Shown in pieces: positions 27,729-36,160 of a stretch of DNA of 64,000 bases. How positions within the stretch are numbered: the stretch's first letter is position 1; the number at the start of each line of letters is the position of its first letter. The notes beneath the pieces are model-generated. The model had not been told where the DNA came from. It was given only the letters and a program-made list of their open reading frames with translations, and did not search any database. The stretch lies in assembly GCF_003116585.1 (NCBI RefSeq), contig NZ_QEHM01000004.1, forward strand, positions 186,001-250,000. The letters are read 5' to 3'. This DNA is from Albibacillus kandeliae. GTDB lineage: Bacteria > Pseudomonadota > Alphaproteobacteria > Rhodobacterales > Rhodobacteraceae. The position numbers and the translations under genes are program-made.

Positions 27729-27938
27729 GTCGGTCTCTTTCCCGTAATGTCAGGCCCGCGCCCGGGGAATGCCCCGGCGCGCGCCGTCACCGGCAGCCTG
27801 CTGCCGGGCGATGCCCTGTCCCTGACCAAAACGCTCAAGCTTGTCAATCACGGCGGGCAGGCAAAGGGCCCGCGCACAGGGCAGCCTGCGCCCATGCACG
27901 TTCCGGGTCAACGCCCTGGCGGAGCTTATCCGCCCCGG

Positions 27939-28784
27939 TCAGCCCTGCCCCTGCAACAGCATCGAGGCGCGCCGCGTCTGGTACATGCGCCAGCCAAAGG
28001 CCAGCACGAACAGCACGGTGAAGATCAGGATGATCGTCGGCGCCGGGGCACTGTCGAGGAAGAAGCTGGCGTAGGTCCCGCCCAACATCGCGCCAAGGCA
28101 GACCACCACCGACAGCACCAGCATCGCGCCGAACCGCCGGACAGTGAGAAAGGCGATCGCCCCGGGCGAGATCAGCAGACCCACGGCCAGGATCAGCCCC
28201 GTCGCCGTCAGCGTCGCCACGATGGTCAGCGACAGCAGCGTCAGCAGCCCGTAGTGCAGCATCCCGACCCAGAGGCCCGAGGCCCGCGCCTGCGCCGGGT
28301 CAAAGGCATGAAGCAGCAGGTCGCGCCACTTGAGCAGCAGCGCCGCGCTCACCACCAGCGAGATCAGCCCGGCGGTCCACAGGTCATCGGTGCCGACGCC
28401 CAGCATGTTGCCGAACAGGATGTGGTCGAGGTGCGCGTCGCTGGTGATCGAGCTGTAAAGGACGATGCCCGCCCCGAACATACCCGAGAACACGACGCCC
28501 ATCACCGTGTCCTGCTTGACCCGACTGTTATCCGAGAGAAACCCGGTCATCAGCGCCGTGACCATGCCCGCCCCAAAGGCGCCGACGATCAGCGGGATGC
28601 CAAAGATATAGGCCAGCACGATCCCCGGCAGGGTCGCATGACTGATCGCATCGCCCATCAGCGCCCAGCCCTTCAGGACGAGAAAGCACGACAGCAGCGC
28701 CGTCGGCACGGCGACGATGGCGCAGATCAGAAAGGCGTTCTGCATGAACGGGAACTGAAAGGGCAGCAGCAGCGAATCCATCAT
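27939..28784 (-). CDS. sitD: Metal ABC transporter permease (SitD/MntD type)
   Basis: The 281-residue integral membrane protein has about eight hydrophobic helices and the ABC-3 family pattern (WALMGDAISHATLPGIVLAY, then DTVMGVVFSGMFGAGIVL and the block around LLISPGAIAFLTVR). It is one of two permease subunits for manganese, iron or zinc uptake. Its ATG overlaps the stop of the upstream permease gene (ATGA at 28781-28784). It is the last gene of a four-gene operon; the 210 bases downstream hold short GC hairpins (such as CCGGCAGCCTGCTGCCGG near 27790). Confidence 0.92.
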   Translation of the reverse strand: MMDSLLLPFQFPFMQNAFLICAIVAVPTALLSCFLVLKGWALMGDAISHATLPGIVLAYIFGIPLIVGAFGAGMVTALMTGFLSDNSRVKQDTVMGVVFSGMFGAGIVLYSSITSDAHLDHILFGNMLGVGTDDLWTAGLISLVVSAALLLKWRDLLLHAFDPAQARASGLWVGMLHYGLLTLLSLTIVATLTATGLILAVGLLISPGAIAFLTVRRFGAMLVLSVVVCLGAMLGGTYASFFLDSAPAPTIILIFTVLFVLAFGWRMYQTRRASMLLQGQG

Positions 28785-29647
28785 GCCGCCTCCTGCGCCC
28801 GCAGCGCCTCGGCCGCGCGCCGCCGCGCCGCCAGCAGCCCGTGCTTGGGCGCAAAGACAAAGGCGGCAAGAAAGATCACGGTCTGCAGGCTCACGATCAC
28901 CCCGCCGGTCGCCCCGTCGAGGAAGTAGCTGATGTAGGCCCCGCCAAAGCCGGTCAGCGCCCCGATCAGCACCGAGAGCGCGATCAGCCGCGGAAAGCGG
29001 TCGCACAGCAGGTAGGCCGTCGCGCCCGGCGTCACCACCATGGCGATCACGAGGAAGGCGCCAACGGTCTGCATCGCCGCCACGACCGAGGCCGACAACA
29101 GGGTAAAGAACACCACCTTCAGCACACCGGGCCGCAACCCGATCGACCGCGCGTGGCTCTCGTCGAAGAAAGTGACCATCAGGTCCTTCCACTTGGCCAG
29201 CAGGATCACTAGCGACGCGATCCCGATGATCGCCAGCTGCAGCGTATCCTGCGGCGTGATCGCAAGGATGTTGCCCATGATGATGGTCTGGACCGAAATC
29301 GCCATCGGGTTGACCGAGACCATGAACAGCCCGAGCCCGAAGAACGAGGTGAAGATGATCCCGATGATCACATCCACCTTCAGCCCCGACCGGTCCGACA
29401 GGAACAACATCGCCGCCGCCGCCAGCCCGCCGGACAGGAAGGCGCCCAGCGCAAAGGGCAGCCCCAGCATGTAGGCCCCGGCCACGCCGGGCACCACCGA
29501 GTGCGAGAGCGCGTCACTGATCAGCGACCAGCCCTTCAGCATCAGGTAGGACGACAGGAAGGCGCAGACCGCGCCGACAAGGGCCGAGACCCACATGGCG
29601 TTGGTCATGTAGCCATAGCCGAACGGCTCCAGCAGCAGGCTCATCAC
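28781..29647 (-). CDS. sitC: Metal ABC transporter permease (SitC/MntC type)
   Basis: The 288-residue protein has about eight membrane helices and the conserved ABC-3 blocks ([21 protein letters not shown] and [15 protein letters not shown]). Together with the next gene it forms the heterodimeric channel of the metal importer. It is coupled to both neighbours: it starts inside the stop of the ATPase gene (29644-29647) and ends inside the start of the second permease gene. Two different permease genes in tandem are typical of SitABCD and MntABCD systems and unlike ZnuABC, which has one. Confidence 0.92.
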   Translation of the reverse strand: MMSLLLEPFGYGYMTNAMWVSALVGAVCAFLSSYLMLKGWSLISDALSHSVVPGVAGAYMLGLPFALGAFLSGGLAAAAMLFLSDRSGLKVDVIIGIIFTSFFGLGLFMVSVNPMAISVQTIIMGNILAITPQDTLQLAIIGIASLVILLAKWKDLMVTFFDESHARSIGLRPGVLKVVFFTLLSASVVAAMQTVGAFLVIAMVVTPGATAYLLCDRFPRLIALSVLIGALTGFGGAYISYFLDGATGGVIVSLQTVIFLAAFVFAPKHGLLAARRRAAEALRAQEAA

Positions 29648-30558
29648 TTCTTGCGCTCCCGCTGCCGGTGGGTCTGGTCGCCGTATTGCACAAAGGGCCG
29701 CTCGTCGTCGGTAAAGATGGTGACCTGCCGCGGATCGTCGTCGTCGTGCAGCGCATCGCCACCAAGGGTGAAGTGGCGCAGCACGCCGCCAAAGGCCTGT
29801 TCAAGGTTGGCCCGGGTAAACGTCGTGTCGGTCGGACCAAAGGCCAGCACGGTGCCCTTGATCAGCACCGTCCGGTCGCAGAACTCCGGCACCGAACCAA
29901 GGTTGTGGGTCGAGACCAGCATCACCCGCCCCTCGCGCTTCAACTCGCGCAGCAGTTCGATGATCTGCTCCTCGGTCTTCACGTCGACGCCGGTAAAGGG
30001 TTCGTCCAGCAAGATCACCTTGCCGTCCTGCGCCAGCGCCCGGGCGAGGAAGACGCGCTTCTTCTGCCCGCCCGACAGCTCGCCGATCTGGCGGTGGCGG
30101 TAGTCGAGCATGTTCACCCGGCGCAGCGCCTCGTCCACCGCCGCGCGGTCGGCGGCACGGGGACGCCGGAGAAAGCCCATGTGGCCATAGCGGCCCATCA
30201 TCACCACGTCTTCCACCAGAACCGGAAAGGCCCAGTCGACCTCTTCCGACTGCGGCACGTAGGCGACGAGGTTCTGGCGCAGCGCGTCCTTGACGCTCAG
30301 CCCCAGCAGACGGATATCGCCGCGCGCGACGGGCACGAAGCCCATGATCGCCTTGAACAGCGTCGACTTGCCCGCGCCATTCACCCCGACCAGCGCCGTC
30401 ACGGTGCCGCGCGGAATGTGAAAGCTCGCATCGGTCAGGGCGGTGTGACCATTGCGATAGGTCACGGTCAGGTGCTCCGCGCGTATCCCGTCGTCACCGC
30501 CATTGGCGGAGGGGGTCAGCGGGGCGGGGGTCTCTTTCAGCAGTTGGTCTTCGGGCAT
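29644..30558 (-). CDS. sitB: Metal ABC transporter ATP-binding protein (SitB/MntB type)
   Basis: The 304-residue ATPase has Walker [10 protein letters not shown] near residue 60, the signature [15 protein letters not shown], and Walker [13 protein letters not shown]. After the core there is a C-terminal extension of about 50 residues ending in basic residues (THRQRERKK). It supplies energy for uptake of Mn2+ or Fe2+ through the two permeases. It follows the binding-protein gene after a 76-base gap and overlaps the first permease gene by four bases. Confidence 0.92.
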   Translation of the reverse strand: MPEDQLLKETPAPLTPSANGGDDGIRAEHLTVTYRNGHTALTDASFHIPRGTVTALVGVNGAGKSTLFKAIMGFVPVARGDIRLLGLSVKDALRQNLVAYVPQSEEVDWAFPVLVEDVVMMGRYGHMGFLRRPRAADRAAVDEALRRVNMLDYRHRQIGELSGGQKKRVFLARALAQDGKVILLDEPFTGVDVKTEEQIIELLRELKREGRVMLVSTHNLGSVPEFCDRTVLIKGTVLAFGPTDTTFTRANLEQAFGGVLRHFTLGGDALHDDDDPRQVTIFTDDERPFVQYGDQTHRQRERKK

Positions 30559-30634
30559 GATGGCCTTCGGTGTTGATCGGTGGCTGGCGCCCTCCGCCGA
30601 TCTCGCCGGCGGCGGGCAGTCTGGCGGGATCGGC

Positions 30635-31537
30635 TCAGTTGGTCCCGTCTTCGAGACCCTTCGCGATAGTCTCGGAGGTAACGCGCAAAAGGTCCAGATA
30701 GGTCGGTACGGGCCCGTTCGCCTCGCTCAGGCTGTCAACGTAGAGCACGCCGCCATAGGTGGCCCCGGTCTCGCGGGCGACCTGCTCGGCCGGTCCCGTG
30801 TTCACCGTGCTCTCGCAGAAGACCACCGGAATGTCGTGCTCCCTCACCCCGTCGATGACCGAGCGCACCTGCTTCGGCGTGCCCACCTGGTCGGCATTGA
30901 TCGGCCAGAGATAGAGCTCCTGCATCCCGAAGTCGCGCGCGAGATAGCTGAACGCCCCCTCGCAGGTCACCAGCCAGCGCTTGTCCTCCGGTATCTGCGC
31001 AACCCGGTCGCGCAGCGGCTCGATGGTCTGCCGCAGCTCCTGCTTGTAGGTCTCGGCATTGGCCTCGTAGAGCGCGGCATTGTCCGGGTCCTGCGCGGCA
31101 AAGGCCCTGGCGATGTTGTCGACATAGATCTGGGCATTGGCCAGCCCCATCCAGGCATGGGGGTTCGGCTTGCCCTCATAGGCCCCTTCCGAGATCGAGA
31201 TCGGGTCGATCCCGTCACTCAGCGTGACGGAGGGCACCTCGCCGAGGTTCGACAGGAACTGCTTGAACCACAGTTCGAGGTTCAGACCGTTCCACAGGAT
31301 CAGGTCGGCATCATGGGCGCGCACGATATCCTGCGGCGTCGGTTCATAGCCGTGGATCTCCGCCCCCGGCTTGGTGATCGAGACCACCTCGGCGGCGTCG
31401 CCCGCAACGTTGCGGGCCATGTCGGCCAGCACGGTAAAGGTCGTCACCACCTTCATCCGGTCGGCGGCCATCGCCGAGGGGGCCATCAGGGCAGACAGCA
31501 CGGCGGCAAGCACAAGTCTGGTCGGTCGGGACGTCAT
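30635..31537 (-). CDS. sitA: Metal ABC transporter substrate-binding protein (SitA/MntA type)
   Basis: The 300-residue periplasmic protein has a signal peptide ([18 protein letters not shown]) likely cut near residue 25. It belongs to the ZinT-unrelated cluster A-I binding proteins: metal ligands are expected from the His in [12 protein letters not shown], the His in [15 protein letters not shown], the Glu in [15 protein letters not shown], and the Asp in [12 protein letters not shown] His-His-Glu-Asp set favours Mn2+ or Fe2+ over Zn2+; there is no histidine-rich loop of the ZnuA type. The ATG at 31537 starts the operon, and two tandem Fur-family-like palindromes lie 32 to 82 bases upstream. 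Confidence 0.92.
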   Translation of the reverse strand: MTSRPTRLVLAAVLSALMAPSAMAADRMKVVTTFTVLADMARNVAGDAAEVVSITKPGAEIHGYEPTPQDIVRAHDADLILWNGLNLELWFKQFLSNLGEVPSVTLSDGIDPISISEGAYEGKPNPHAWMGLANAQIYVDNIARAFAAQDPDNAALYEANAETYKQELRQTIEPLRDRVAQIPEDKRWLVTCEGAFSYLARDFGMQELYLWPINADQVGTPKQVRSVIDGVREHDIPVVFCESTVNTGPAEQVARETGATYGGVLYVDSLSEANGPVPTYLDLLRVTSETIAKGLEDGTN

Positions 31538-31568
31538 CGCGGCTCCTCGCGGTAAAACTCTCCGCCAA

Positions 31569-31589
31569 TGCAAATGCGAACCATTCTCA
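31569..31589. promoter_or_regulatory. Fur/Mur-like palindrome 1 upstream of sitA
   Basis: TGCAAATGC, a 3-base centre and CCATTCTCA form an imperfect inverted repeat (6 of 9 positions pair). It shares its left arm exactly with the second site 30 bases away. Size, centre and AT/GC pattern resemble Fur-family operators; in alphaproteobacteria the Fur homologue Mur represses sit genes with manganese, which makes Mur the leading candidate. Confidence 0.55.
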
Positions 31590-31598
31590 AAAGTCAAA

Positions 31599-31619
31599 TG
31601 CAAATGCGAGGCATTCGCA
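31599..31619. promoter_or_regulatory. Fur/Mur-like palindrome 2 upstream of sitA
   Basis: TGCAAATGC, GAG and GCATTCGCA form a strong inverted repeat (8 of 9 positions pair). It starts exactly 30 bases from the first site, about three helical turns, so two dimers could bind on the same face. It lies 62-82 bases before the sitA start codon and about 265 bases before the hemophore start. Confidence 0.6.
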
Positions 31620-31883
31620 ACTAGATGCAGCCAAGACCGCACTTTCTCGTGATCTGGCCCCGCTTTCAGGCGCTTCGGCTGCCCCTCTCCTCCCGGTTGC
31701 GGCCAACGACACATGGCGACCCCCGATACGGCACATCCCGAGAGGAAGCCGGGAAACATACCCGACGTCCACAGCAATATAGTTGACAAAAAACATAAGA
31801 TTCTACTAAGTCGCCTCGACAGATGTAGCGAGCTCTTTGCCAGTCAGCATTCGTTGTTAAGCCTCGAACGACAGGACATGGAC

Positions 31884-32903
31884 ATGGCTCAGAGACTTCT
31901 GATCGACGCCTCGGCGCTCGCCGAGAGCGGCTTCGATATCACCACCTATTTCAGCAACTACTTCGCCGACGCCGCAACCGCGGGCTCGATGACCTTCTAC
32001 GGCGGCACGCCGGATTCCGCATTCGGCGGCACCTATTACATGAACGGCTCTCAGGTCCTGGCGACCTACGAAGACGCCGAAGAGGCCGCGCTCGATTCCG
32101 TCGTCGTGATCGACGGTGAAGATCTGGCCTATGACTTCATCCACTACGGCTCCACCTACGGCCACGGCATCACCGGCGAAGTCGACAGCGTGACCTTCGG
32201 CGACTGGGTCGAGGGCGAGACCACCGGCGAACAAGGCACCGGCGAAGACGGCGAGATCGCCGGCCTTGCCACCGAGGTCGTGATCGACAACCTCAACCTC
32301 TCGGCCGAACCGGGCTCCGGCTCCGACGCCACGACCAACGCGGTCTACGCGCTCTACAAGATCATCCAGAACGGCGACGCCGACGGCCTCAAGGACCTGC
32401 TCTCGGGCTACGACGTGCGCGAAGTCGGCACCTCCGGCGACGACGTGCTCAAGGGCTTCAAGGGCAATGACCTCCTGATCGGTGGCGACGGCGACGACCG
32501 CCTGCTGCGCAGCGCAGGGGACGACATCCTCCGGGGCGGCGACGGCAACGACATCCTCAAGGGCGGCCGTGGCGACGACGTGCTCAAGGGCAACGCCGGG
32601 AACGACCGGCTGGTGGGCGACGCCGGCAACGACACGCTGGTCGGCGGGCGCGGCGACGACGTGCTCATCGGCGGCGAAGGCGAGGACACCTTCGTGTTCG
32701 CCAAGCACGGCGGCAGCGACGTGGTCCGCGACTTCACCGTCGGCGAAGACACACTCGACGTCTCCGCTCTCGGCGTCGACAGCCTTGACGATTTCGCCGT
32801 CACCGAAGGCGGCAACTGGGTGGAACTGTCGGTGAACGATGTCTCCATTCGCCTGGTCGGACTGACCGAGGCGGATCTCTCGGACGATATCTTCGCCTTC
32901 TGA
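31884..32903 (+). CDS. HasA-like hemophore domain fused to RTX repeats
   Basis: This 339-residue protein is in two parts. Residues 1-180 resemble secreted HasA hemophores: DLAYDF holds a tyrosine (83) at the place of the HasA haem ligand Tyr75, and HGITGEVDSVTFGDW matches the HasA His83 region, with His94 as the equivalent. Further matches are FYGG, NGSQ, IDNLNLSAE, and a final helix region AVYALYKIIQNGD. No equivalent of HasA His32 is seen. Residues about 182-270 hold roughly nine RTX repeats (GGxGxDxLx), followed by a C-terminal export region ending DDIFAF. The start at 31884 has AGGAC upstream; an ATG at 31878 is too close to it. No signal peptide is present, as expected for type I secretion. 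The role in haem capture is inferred from the domain and the neighbouring receptor. Confidence 0.75.
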   Translation: MAQRLLIDASALAESGFDITTYFSNYFADAATAGSMTFYGGTPDSAFGGTYYMNGSQVLATYEDAEEAALDSVVVIDGEDLAYDFIHYGSTYGHGITGEVDSVTFGDWVEGETTGEQGTGEDGEIAGLATEVVIDNLNLSAEPGSGSDATTNAVYALYKIIQNGDADGLKDLLSGYDVREVGTSGDDVLKGFKGNDLLIGGDGDDRLLRSAGDDILRGGDGNDILKGGRGDDVLKGNAGNDRLVGDAGNDTLVGGRGDDVLIGGEGEDTFVFAKHGGSDVVRDFTVGEDTLDVSALGVDSLDDFAVTEGGNWVELSVNDVSIRLVGLTEADLSDDIFAF

Positions 32904-32908
32904 TCCGG

Positions 32909-32941
32909 AAAGGGGCGGTCTCCCTCGGTCGCCCCTTTTTC
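32909..32941 (+). terminator. Terminator between hemophore and receptor genes
   Basis: AAAGGGGCG and CGCCCCTTT pair perfectly over 9 bases around a 12-base loop and run into a T tract. It lies 6 bases after the hemophore stop and 35 bases before the receptor start. With no obvious promoter in between, it probably lets only part of the transcription continue, giving more hemophore than receptor mRNA. Confidence 0.8.
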
Positions 32942-32975
32942 CATTTCCCAAGACAGTTTCAAAGCCGAGTTGCCC

Positions 32976-34934
32976 ATGACGCACCCGCTGCGTTCCCGAA
33001 TTGCCCTGCCCCTCCTCGTCCTCGCCGTACCGCTGGCCGCGCGCGCGCAGGACACGCCGACCGATGCGGTCGATCTCGGCACCATCGTCGTGCGCGCGGA
33101 GGACGAGCAGGCAAGCCCCTCGGCCACCACCTTCGACAAGGACAAGCTCGAGACCGAGTACCAGGGCGCCGGGCTCGACACGATCCTGCGCGGCATGGCC
33201 GGTGTCACCACCCAGGGCGGCAAGGCCGAGGGCGGCGAGATCAGCGTCAACATCCGGGGCATGCAGGAATTCGGCCGCGTCGCGGTAACCATCGACGGCA
33301 TGCGCCAGAACTTCGCACGCTCCGGGCACTCGGCGAACGGCAGCTTCGCCGTCGACCCCGAGATGCTGCGCGAGGTCACCGTCACCCGTGGCCCCGGCGC
33401 CAAGAGCGGCGCCATCGGCGGCGCCCTCGAACTGCGCCGCGTCGCCGCCGAGGACCTGCTGCCCGAAGACGGCGGCGACAGCGGCGGCGAGTTCCGCCTG
33501 CGCTACGGCTCCGACCTCGCCACACCCACCGTGCACGGCGCCTACGCCACCCGCCTGGGCGAGGCCTTCGACCTGACCGTCGCCGGAACCCGGTCCGAGG
33601 ACGACGACTATACCGCGCCGGACGGCACAAAGGTCATCTCGCGCAACCTGATCCGCAGCGGCCTTGCCACGCTGGGCTACAACACCGCGAACGGGCAGCG
33701 GCTGACCTTCACCGCCAGCCAGCTCTCCGAGGACTACATCACCGGCAGCTACTCGGGCTTTCCGCGCGACACCGACCTGCGCCAGCACAGCTTCTCGCTC
33801 GGCTACGAAGCCAAGGACATCCTCGGCGGCTGGGACGTGAACGGCACCCTCTACGACACCCGCACCCGGCTCTGGCAGGAACGGCTGGACGACGACCTCA
33901 ATGGCACCGGCATCACCCGCTCCTACCAGACACGCACCCTCGGCCTGCTGCTAGAAGCCGAGCGCGATTTCCTGCTCGGCAACCGGACCCACGATATCGC
34001 CCTCCGCCTCGAAGCCTTCCGCGACACTGCCCGAACGCTCGACGATTCCGGCTCCCTCACCCCCTCGGGCAACCGCGATGTCTGGTCGCTGACCGCCGAG
34101 GACACGGTCAGCTTCGGCGCGCTCGCTGTCACCTTTGGCCTGACCGCCGACAGCTACGGGCTCGACAGCGACGACGGCACCGCCAGCGGCGATGCGGTCT
34201 CGCCCAGCATCGCGCTGGAATACCCGCTGGGCGCGGGCTTTACCGTCAACGCCTCCGCCGCGATGGCCTACCGCCCGCCATCGCTCAACGAAACGCTGGT
34301 CAGCGGGATGCACCCCGAACCGGCCGACTTCCCGATCATCCCCAACCCCGACCTCGTGCCCGAACGCGCCCGCACCATCGAGCTTGGCGTCAGCTATGCC
34401 CGCGACGGTCTGCTGGTGCCGGGCGACAGCCTCTCGCTCCGCGCCGCGATCTACCAGAGCAATGTCGACGACTACATCGACCTTGAATCGCTCGGGACCG
34501 TCTTCAACAGCTACTACCAGTACAACAACGTCGATCACGTCCGCATCAAGGGCCTCGAACTGGAAGGCACCTACGATACCGGCCGCTTCTTCGGCAGCCT
34601 CGCGGGCCAGATCACCGAGAGCGAGGACCTCTCCGACGGCAGCGAACTGACCAAGGTCGCCCCCGACCGCCTCGTCCTCACCGCCGGGATGCGCAGCGCC
34701 GACCGCCGCCGTCAGGGCGGCGCTCGCCTGACCTTCGTCAGCGCCAAGGAGGGCGGCGACGAGCCGTCCAAGGGCTGGCAGACCATGGACCTCTTCCTGA
34801 CCCAGCAGGTCTCGGACCGCGCCAGCGTCAGTCTCGCCCTGAACAACATCTTCGACGAAACCTACACGCCCCACCTCGAAACCCGCCCCTACCCCGGGTT
34901 CAACGCGCTTGCCTCGCTGACTCTCCGGTTCTGA
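32976..34934 (+). CDS. hasR: TonB-dependent haem/hemophore receptor, HasR-like
   Basis: The 652-residue outer-membrane protein has a signal peptide (PLLVLAVPLAARA, cut near residue 24), a TonB-box-like GTIVVRA, and a plug domain with SVNIRGMQEFGRVAVTIDGM and then a SGHSANGSFAVDPEML segment that resembles HasR. In the barrel it has a YRPP box (432-435) in the place of FRAP, a histidine at 446, and NPDL (457-460), the arrangement used by haem receptors to take haem. It ends in the expected C-terminal phenylalanine. I chose the ATG at 32976; a TTG six bases earlier is possible. It sits between two HasA-RTX genes, so it is the likely receptor for their haem. No anti-sigma or signalling extension is visible. 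Confidence 0.85.
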   Translation: MTHPLRSRIALPLLVLAVPLAARAQDTPTDAVDLGTIVVRAEDEQASPSATTFDKDKLETEYQGAGLDTILRGMAGVTTQGGKAEGGEISVNIRGMQEFGRVAVTIDGMRQNFARSGHSANGSFAVDPEMLREVTVTRGPGAKSGAIGGALELRRVAAEDLLPEDGGDSGGEFRLRYGSDLATPTVHGAYATRLGEAFDLTVAGTRSEDDDYTAPDGTKVISRNLIRSGLATLGYNTANGQRLTFTASQLSEDYITGSYSGFPRDTDLRQHSFSLGYEAKDILGGWDVNGTLYDTRTRLWQERLDDDLNGTGITRSYQTRTLGLLLEAERDFLLGNRTHDIALRLEAFRDTARTLDDSGSLTPSGNRDVWSLTAEDTVSFGALAVTFGLTADSYGLDSDDGTASGDAVSPSIALEYPLGAGFTVNASAAMAYRPPSLNETLVSGMHPEPADFPIIPNPDLVPERARTIELGVSYARDGLLVPGDSLSLRAAIYQSNVDDYIDLESLGTVFNSYYQYNNVDHVRIKGLELEGTYDTGRFFGSLAGQITESEDLSDGSELTKVAPDRLVLTAGMRSADRRRQGGARLTFVSAKEGGDEPSKGWQTMDLFLTQQVSDRASVSLALNNIFDETYTPHLETRPYPGFNALASLTLRF

Positions 34935-34959
34935 GCGGGACGGCCCGAAAGGACATGCC

Positions 34960-36138
34960 ATGACCATCAAGATCAAACTGACCGCCGATGCCGAAACCGG
35001 CGAGGGCGTCGACTTCAACGCCGAGCTGGTCTCGTTCTTCGAGGACTTCACCCCCTACCAGATGCCGGTCTTCCTCGAAGAGGACGGCAGCGACGAGACC
35101 ACCCAGATCCTGCACCTCGACACCCCCACCGAAGGCGAGGAGGAGGACACCCGCGTGGTGCTGCTGGAAGGGGCCGATTTCTACTACACCTTCGCCAACC
35201 ACACCGTCAGCGGCACCATCGAGACCATCCACATCGGCACGCTCGGCGACGCCTGGGACGAATCCACCAGCGACCTCGCGCTCGAGGACGGGCTGGTCAC
35301 CGACATGTCCGACATCATCACCATCTCGGGTCTGAACATCCAGAACGCCGCCGGGGTGGCCGGGGACGTCCACGAGATCGTCGCCGGCATGATGGGCGGC
35401 GGCCTCGACGGAACCGAGGCCGACCCCGACCCGATCTACGACGTGATCTGGTCCGAGGCCCACAACGTGACCGGCTCCACTGGCGACGACACCTATTCGG
35501 GCACCCGCTTCGGCGACGTGGTGCACGGCAAGGGCGGCGACGACACGCTCTCGGGCAACGGCGGCAACGACAGGCTCTATGGCGATGCCGGGAACGACCG
35601 TCTCTATGGCGGCGGCGGTGCCGACAAGCTCTACGGCAACGCAGGCAACGACCGGCTCTTCGGCAACGCGGGCAACGACACCCTGAACGGGGGCGGCGGC
35701 AACGACAGGCTGGCCGGCGGCAATGGCAACGACCGTCTGCTCGGCGGCAACGGCCGCGATATCCTGAACGGCGGCGCCGGAGACGACAGGCTCAACGGCG
35801 GTCAGGGCGCCGACACGCTGACCGGCGGCAAGGGGGCCGATACCTTCATCTTCTCCTCCGCCGCACAGGCCGATGGCGACACCATCACCGATTTCCGCAG
35901 CAAGCAGGGCGATATCATCGACCTCAGCGCGATCGACGCCAACGAGGCCAAGGGCGGCGACCAGTCCTTCCGCCTGATCGGCGACGACGATTTCTCGGGC
36001 AGCGTCCGCGAACTGCGAGTCTGGTCCGACGCGGGCCAGACCTTCGTGGCGGGCGACACCGATGGCGACGGCACGGCCGATTTCACCATCACGCTCGACG
36101 GCACGCTCACCCTCGGGGCGGACGACTTCCTCCTCTGA
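34960..36138 (+). CDS. Second HasA-like hemophore domain fused to RTX repeats
   Basis: The 392-residue protein has a HasA-like N-terminal domain (about 1-165). ADFYYTFANHTVSGTIETI aligns with the HasA haem-ligand loop, placing Tyr76 at the Tyr75 position and His81 at the His83 position, with a loop three residues shorter. ISGLNIQNAAG and DVHEIVAGMMGGG match the later HasA strands and helix. From about 173 to 290 there are roughly twelve RTX nonapeptides, then a C-terminal region ending GADDFLL, typical of type I secretion substrates. A GAAAGGAC ribosome-binding site precedes the ATG. It starts 25 bases after the receptor stop, so it is co-transcribed with it. It is only distantly similar to the first hemophore in the N-terminal domain. 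Confidence 0.7.
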   Translation: MTIKIKLTADAETGEGVDFNAELVSFFEDFTPYQMPVFLEEDGSDETTQILHLDTPTEGEEEDTRVVLLEGADFYYTFANHTVSGTIETIHIGTLGDAWDESTSDLALEDGLVTDMSDIITISGLNIQNAAGVAGDVHEIVAGMMGGGLDGTEADPDPIYDVIWSEAHNVTGSTGDDTYSGTRFGDVVHGKGGDDTLSGNGGNDRLYGDAGNDRLYGGGGADKLYGNAGNDRLFGNAGNDTLNGGGGNDRLAGGNGNDRLLGGNGRDILNGGAGDDRLNGGQGADTLTGGKGADTFIFSSAAQADGDTITDFRSKQGDIIDLSAIDANEAKGGDQSFRLIGDDDFSGSVRELRVWSDAGQTFVAGDTDGDGTADFTITLDGTLTLGADDFLL

Positions 36139-36160
36139 CCGAAAGACCGGGCGCGCCCGG

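Larger units (their letters stand above)
31538..31883. other. Divergent promoter region of sitABCD and the hemophore locus
   Basis: This 346-base gap separates the metal importer (minus strand) from the first HasA-RTX gene (plus strand). Next to the importer it carries two palindromes listed separately. In its right half a TTGACA at 31783-31788 is followed 15 bases later by TACTAA (31804-31809), a possible but imperfect promoter for the hemophore gene. The sequence is much richer in A and T than its surroundings from 31770 to 31860. I see no convincing further gene; a reading frame that extends the hemophore upstream to 31713 lacks a ribosome-binding site. Confidence 0.6.

Noticed and set aside
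31713-31883. A longer hemophore starting at 31713
   Set aside because: The extra residues resemble nothing, have no signal peptide and include the likely promoter; HasA proteins begin close to the position given by the ATG at 31884.
32440-36080. Short tandem DNA repeats as a CRISPR or satellite
   Set aside because: They encode the RTX nonapeptides in frame; there are no uniform repeats with unique spacers.
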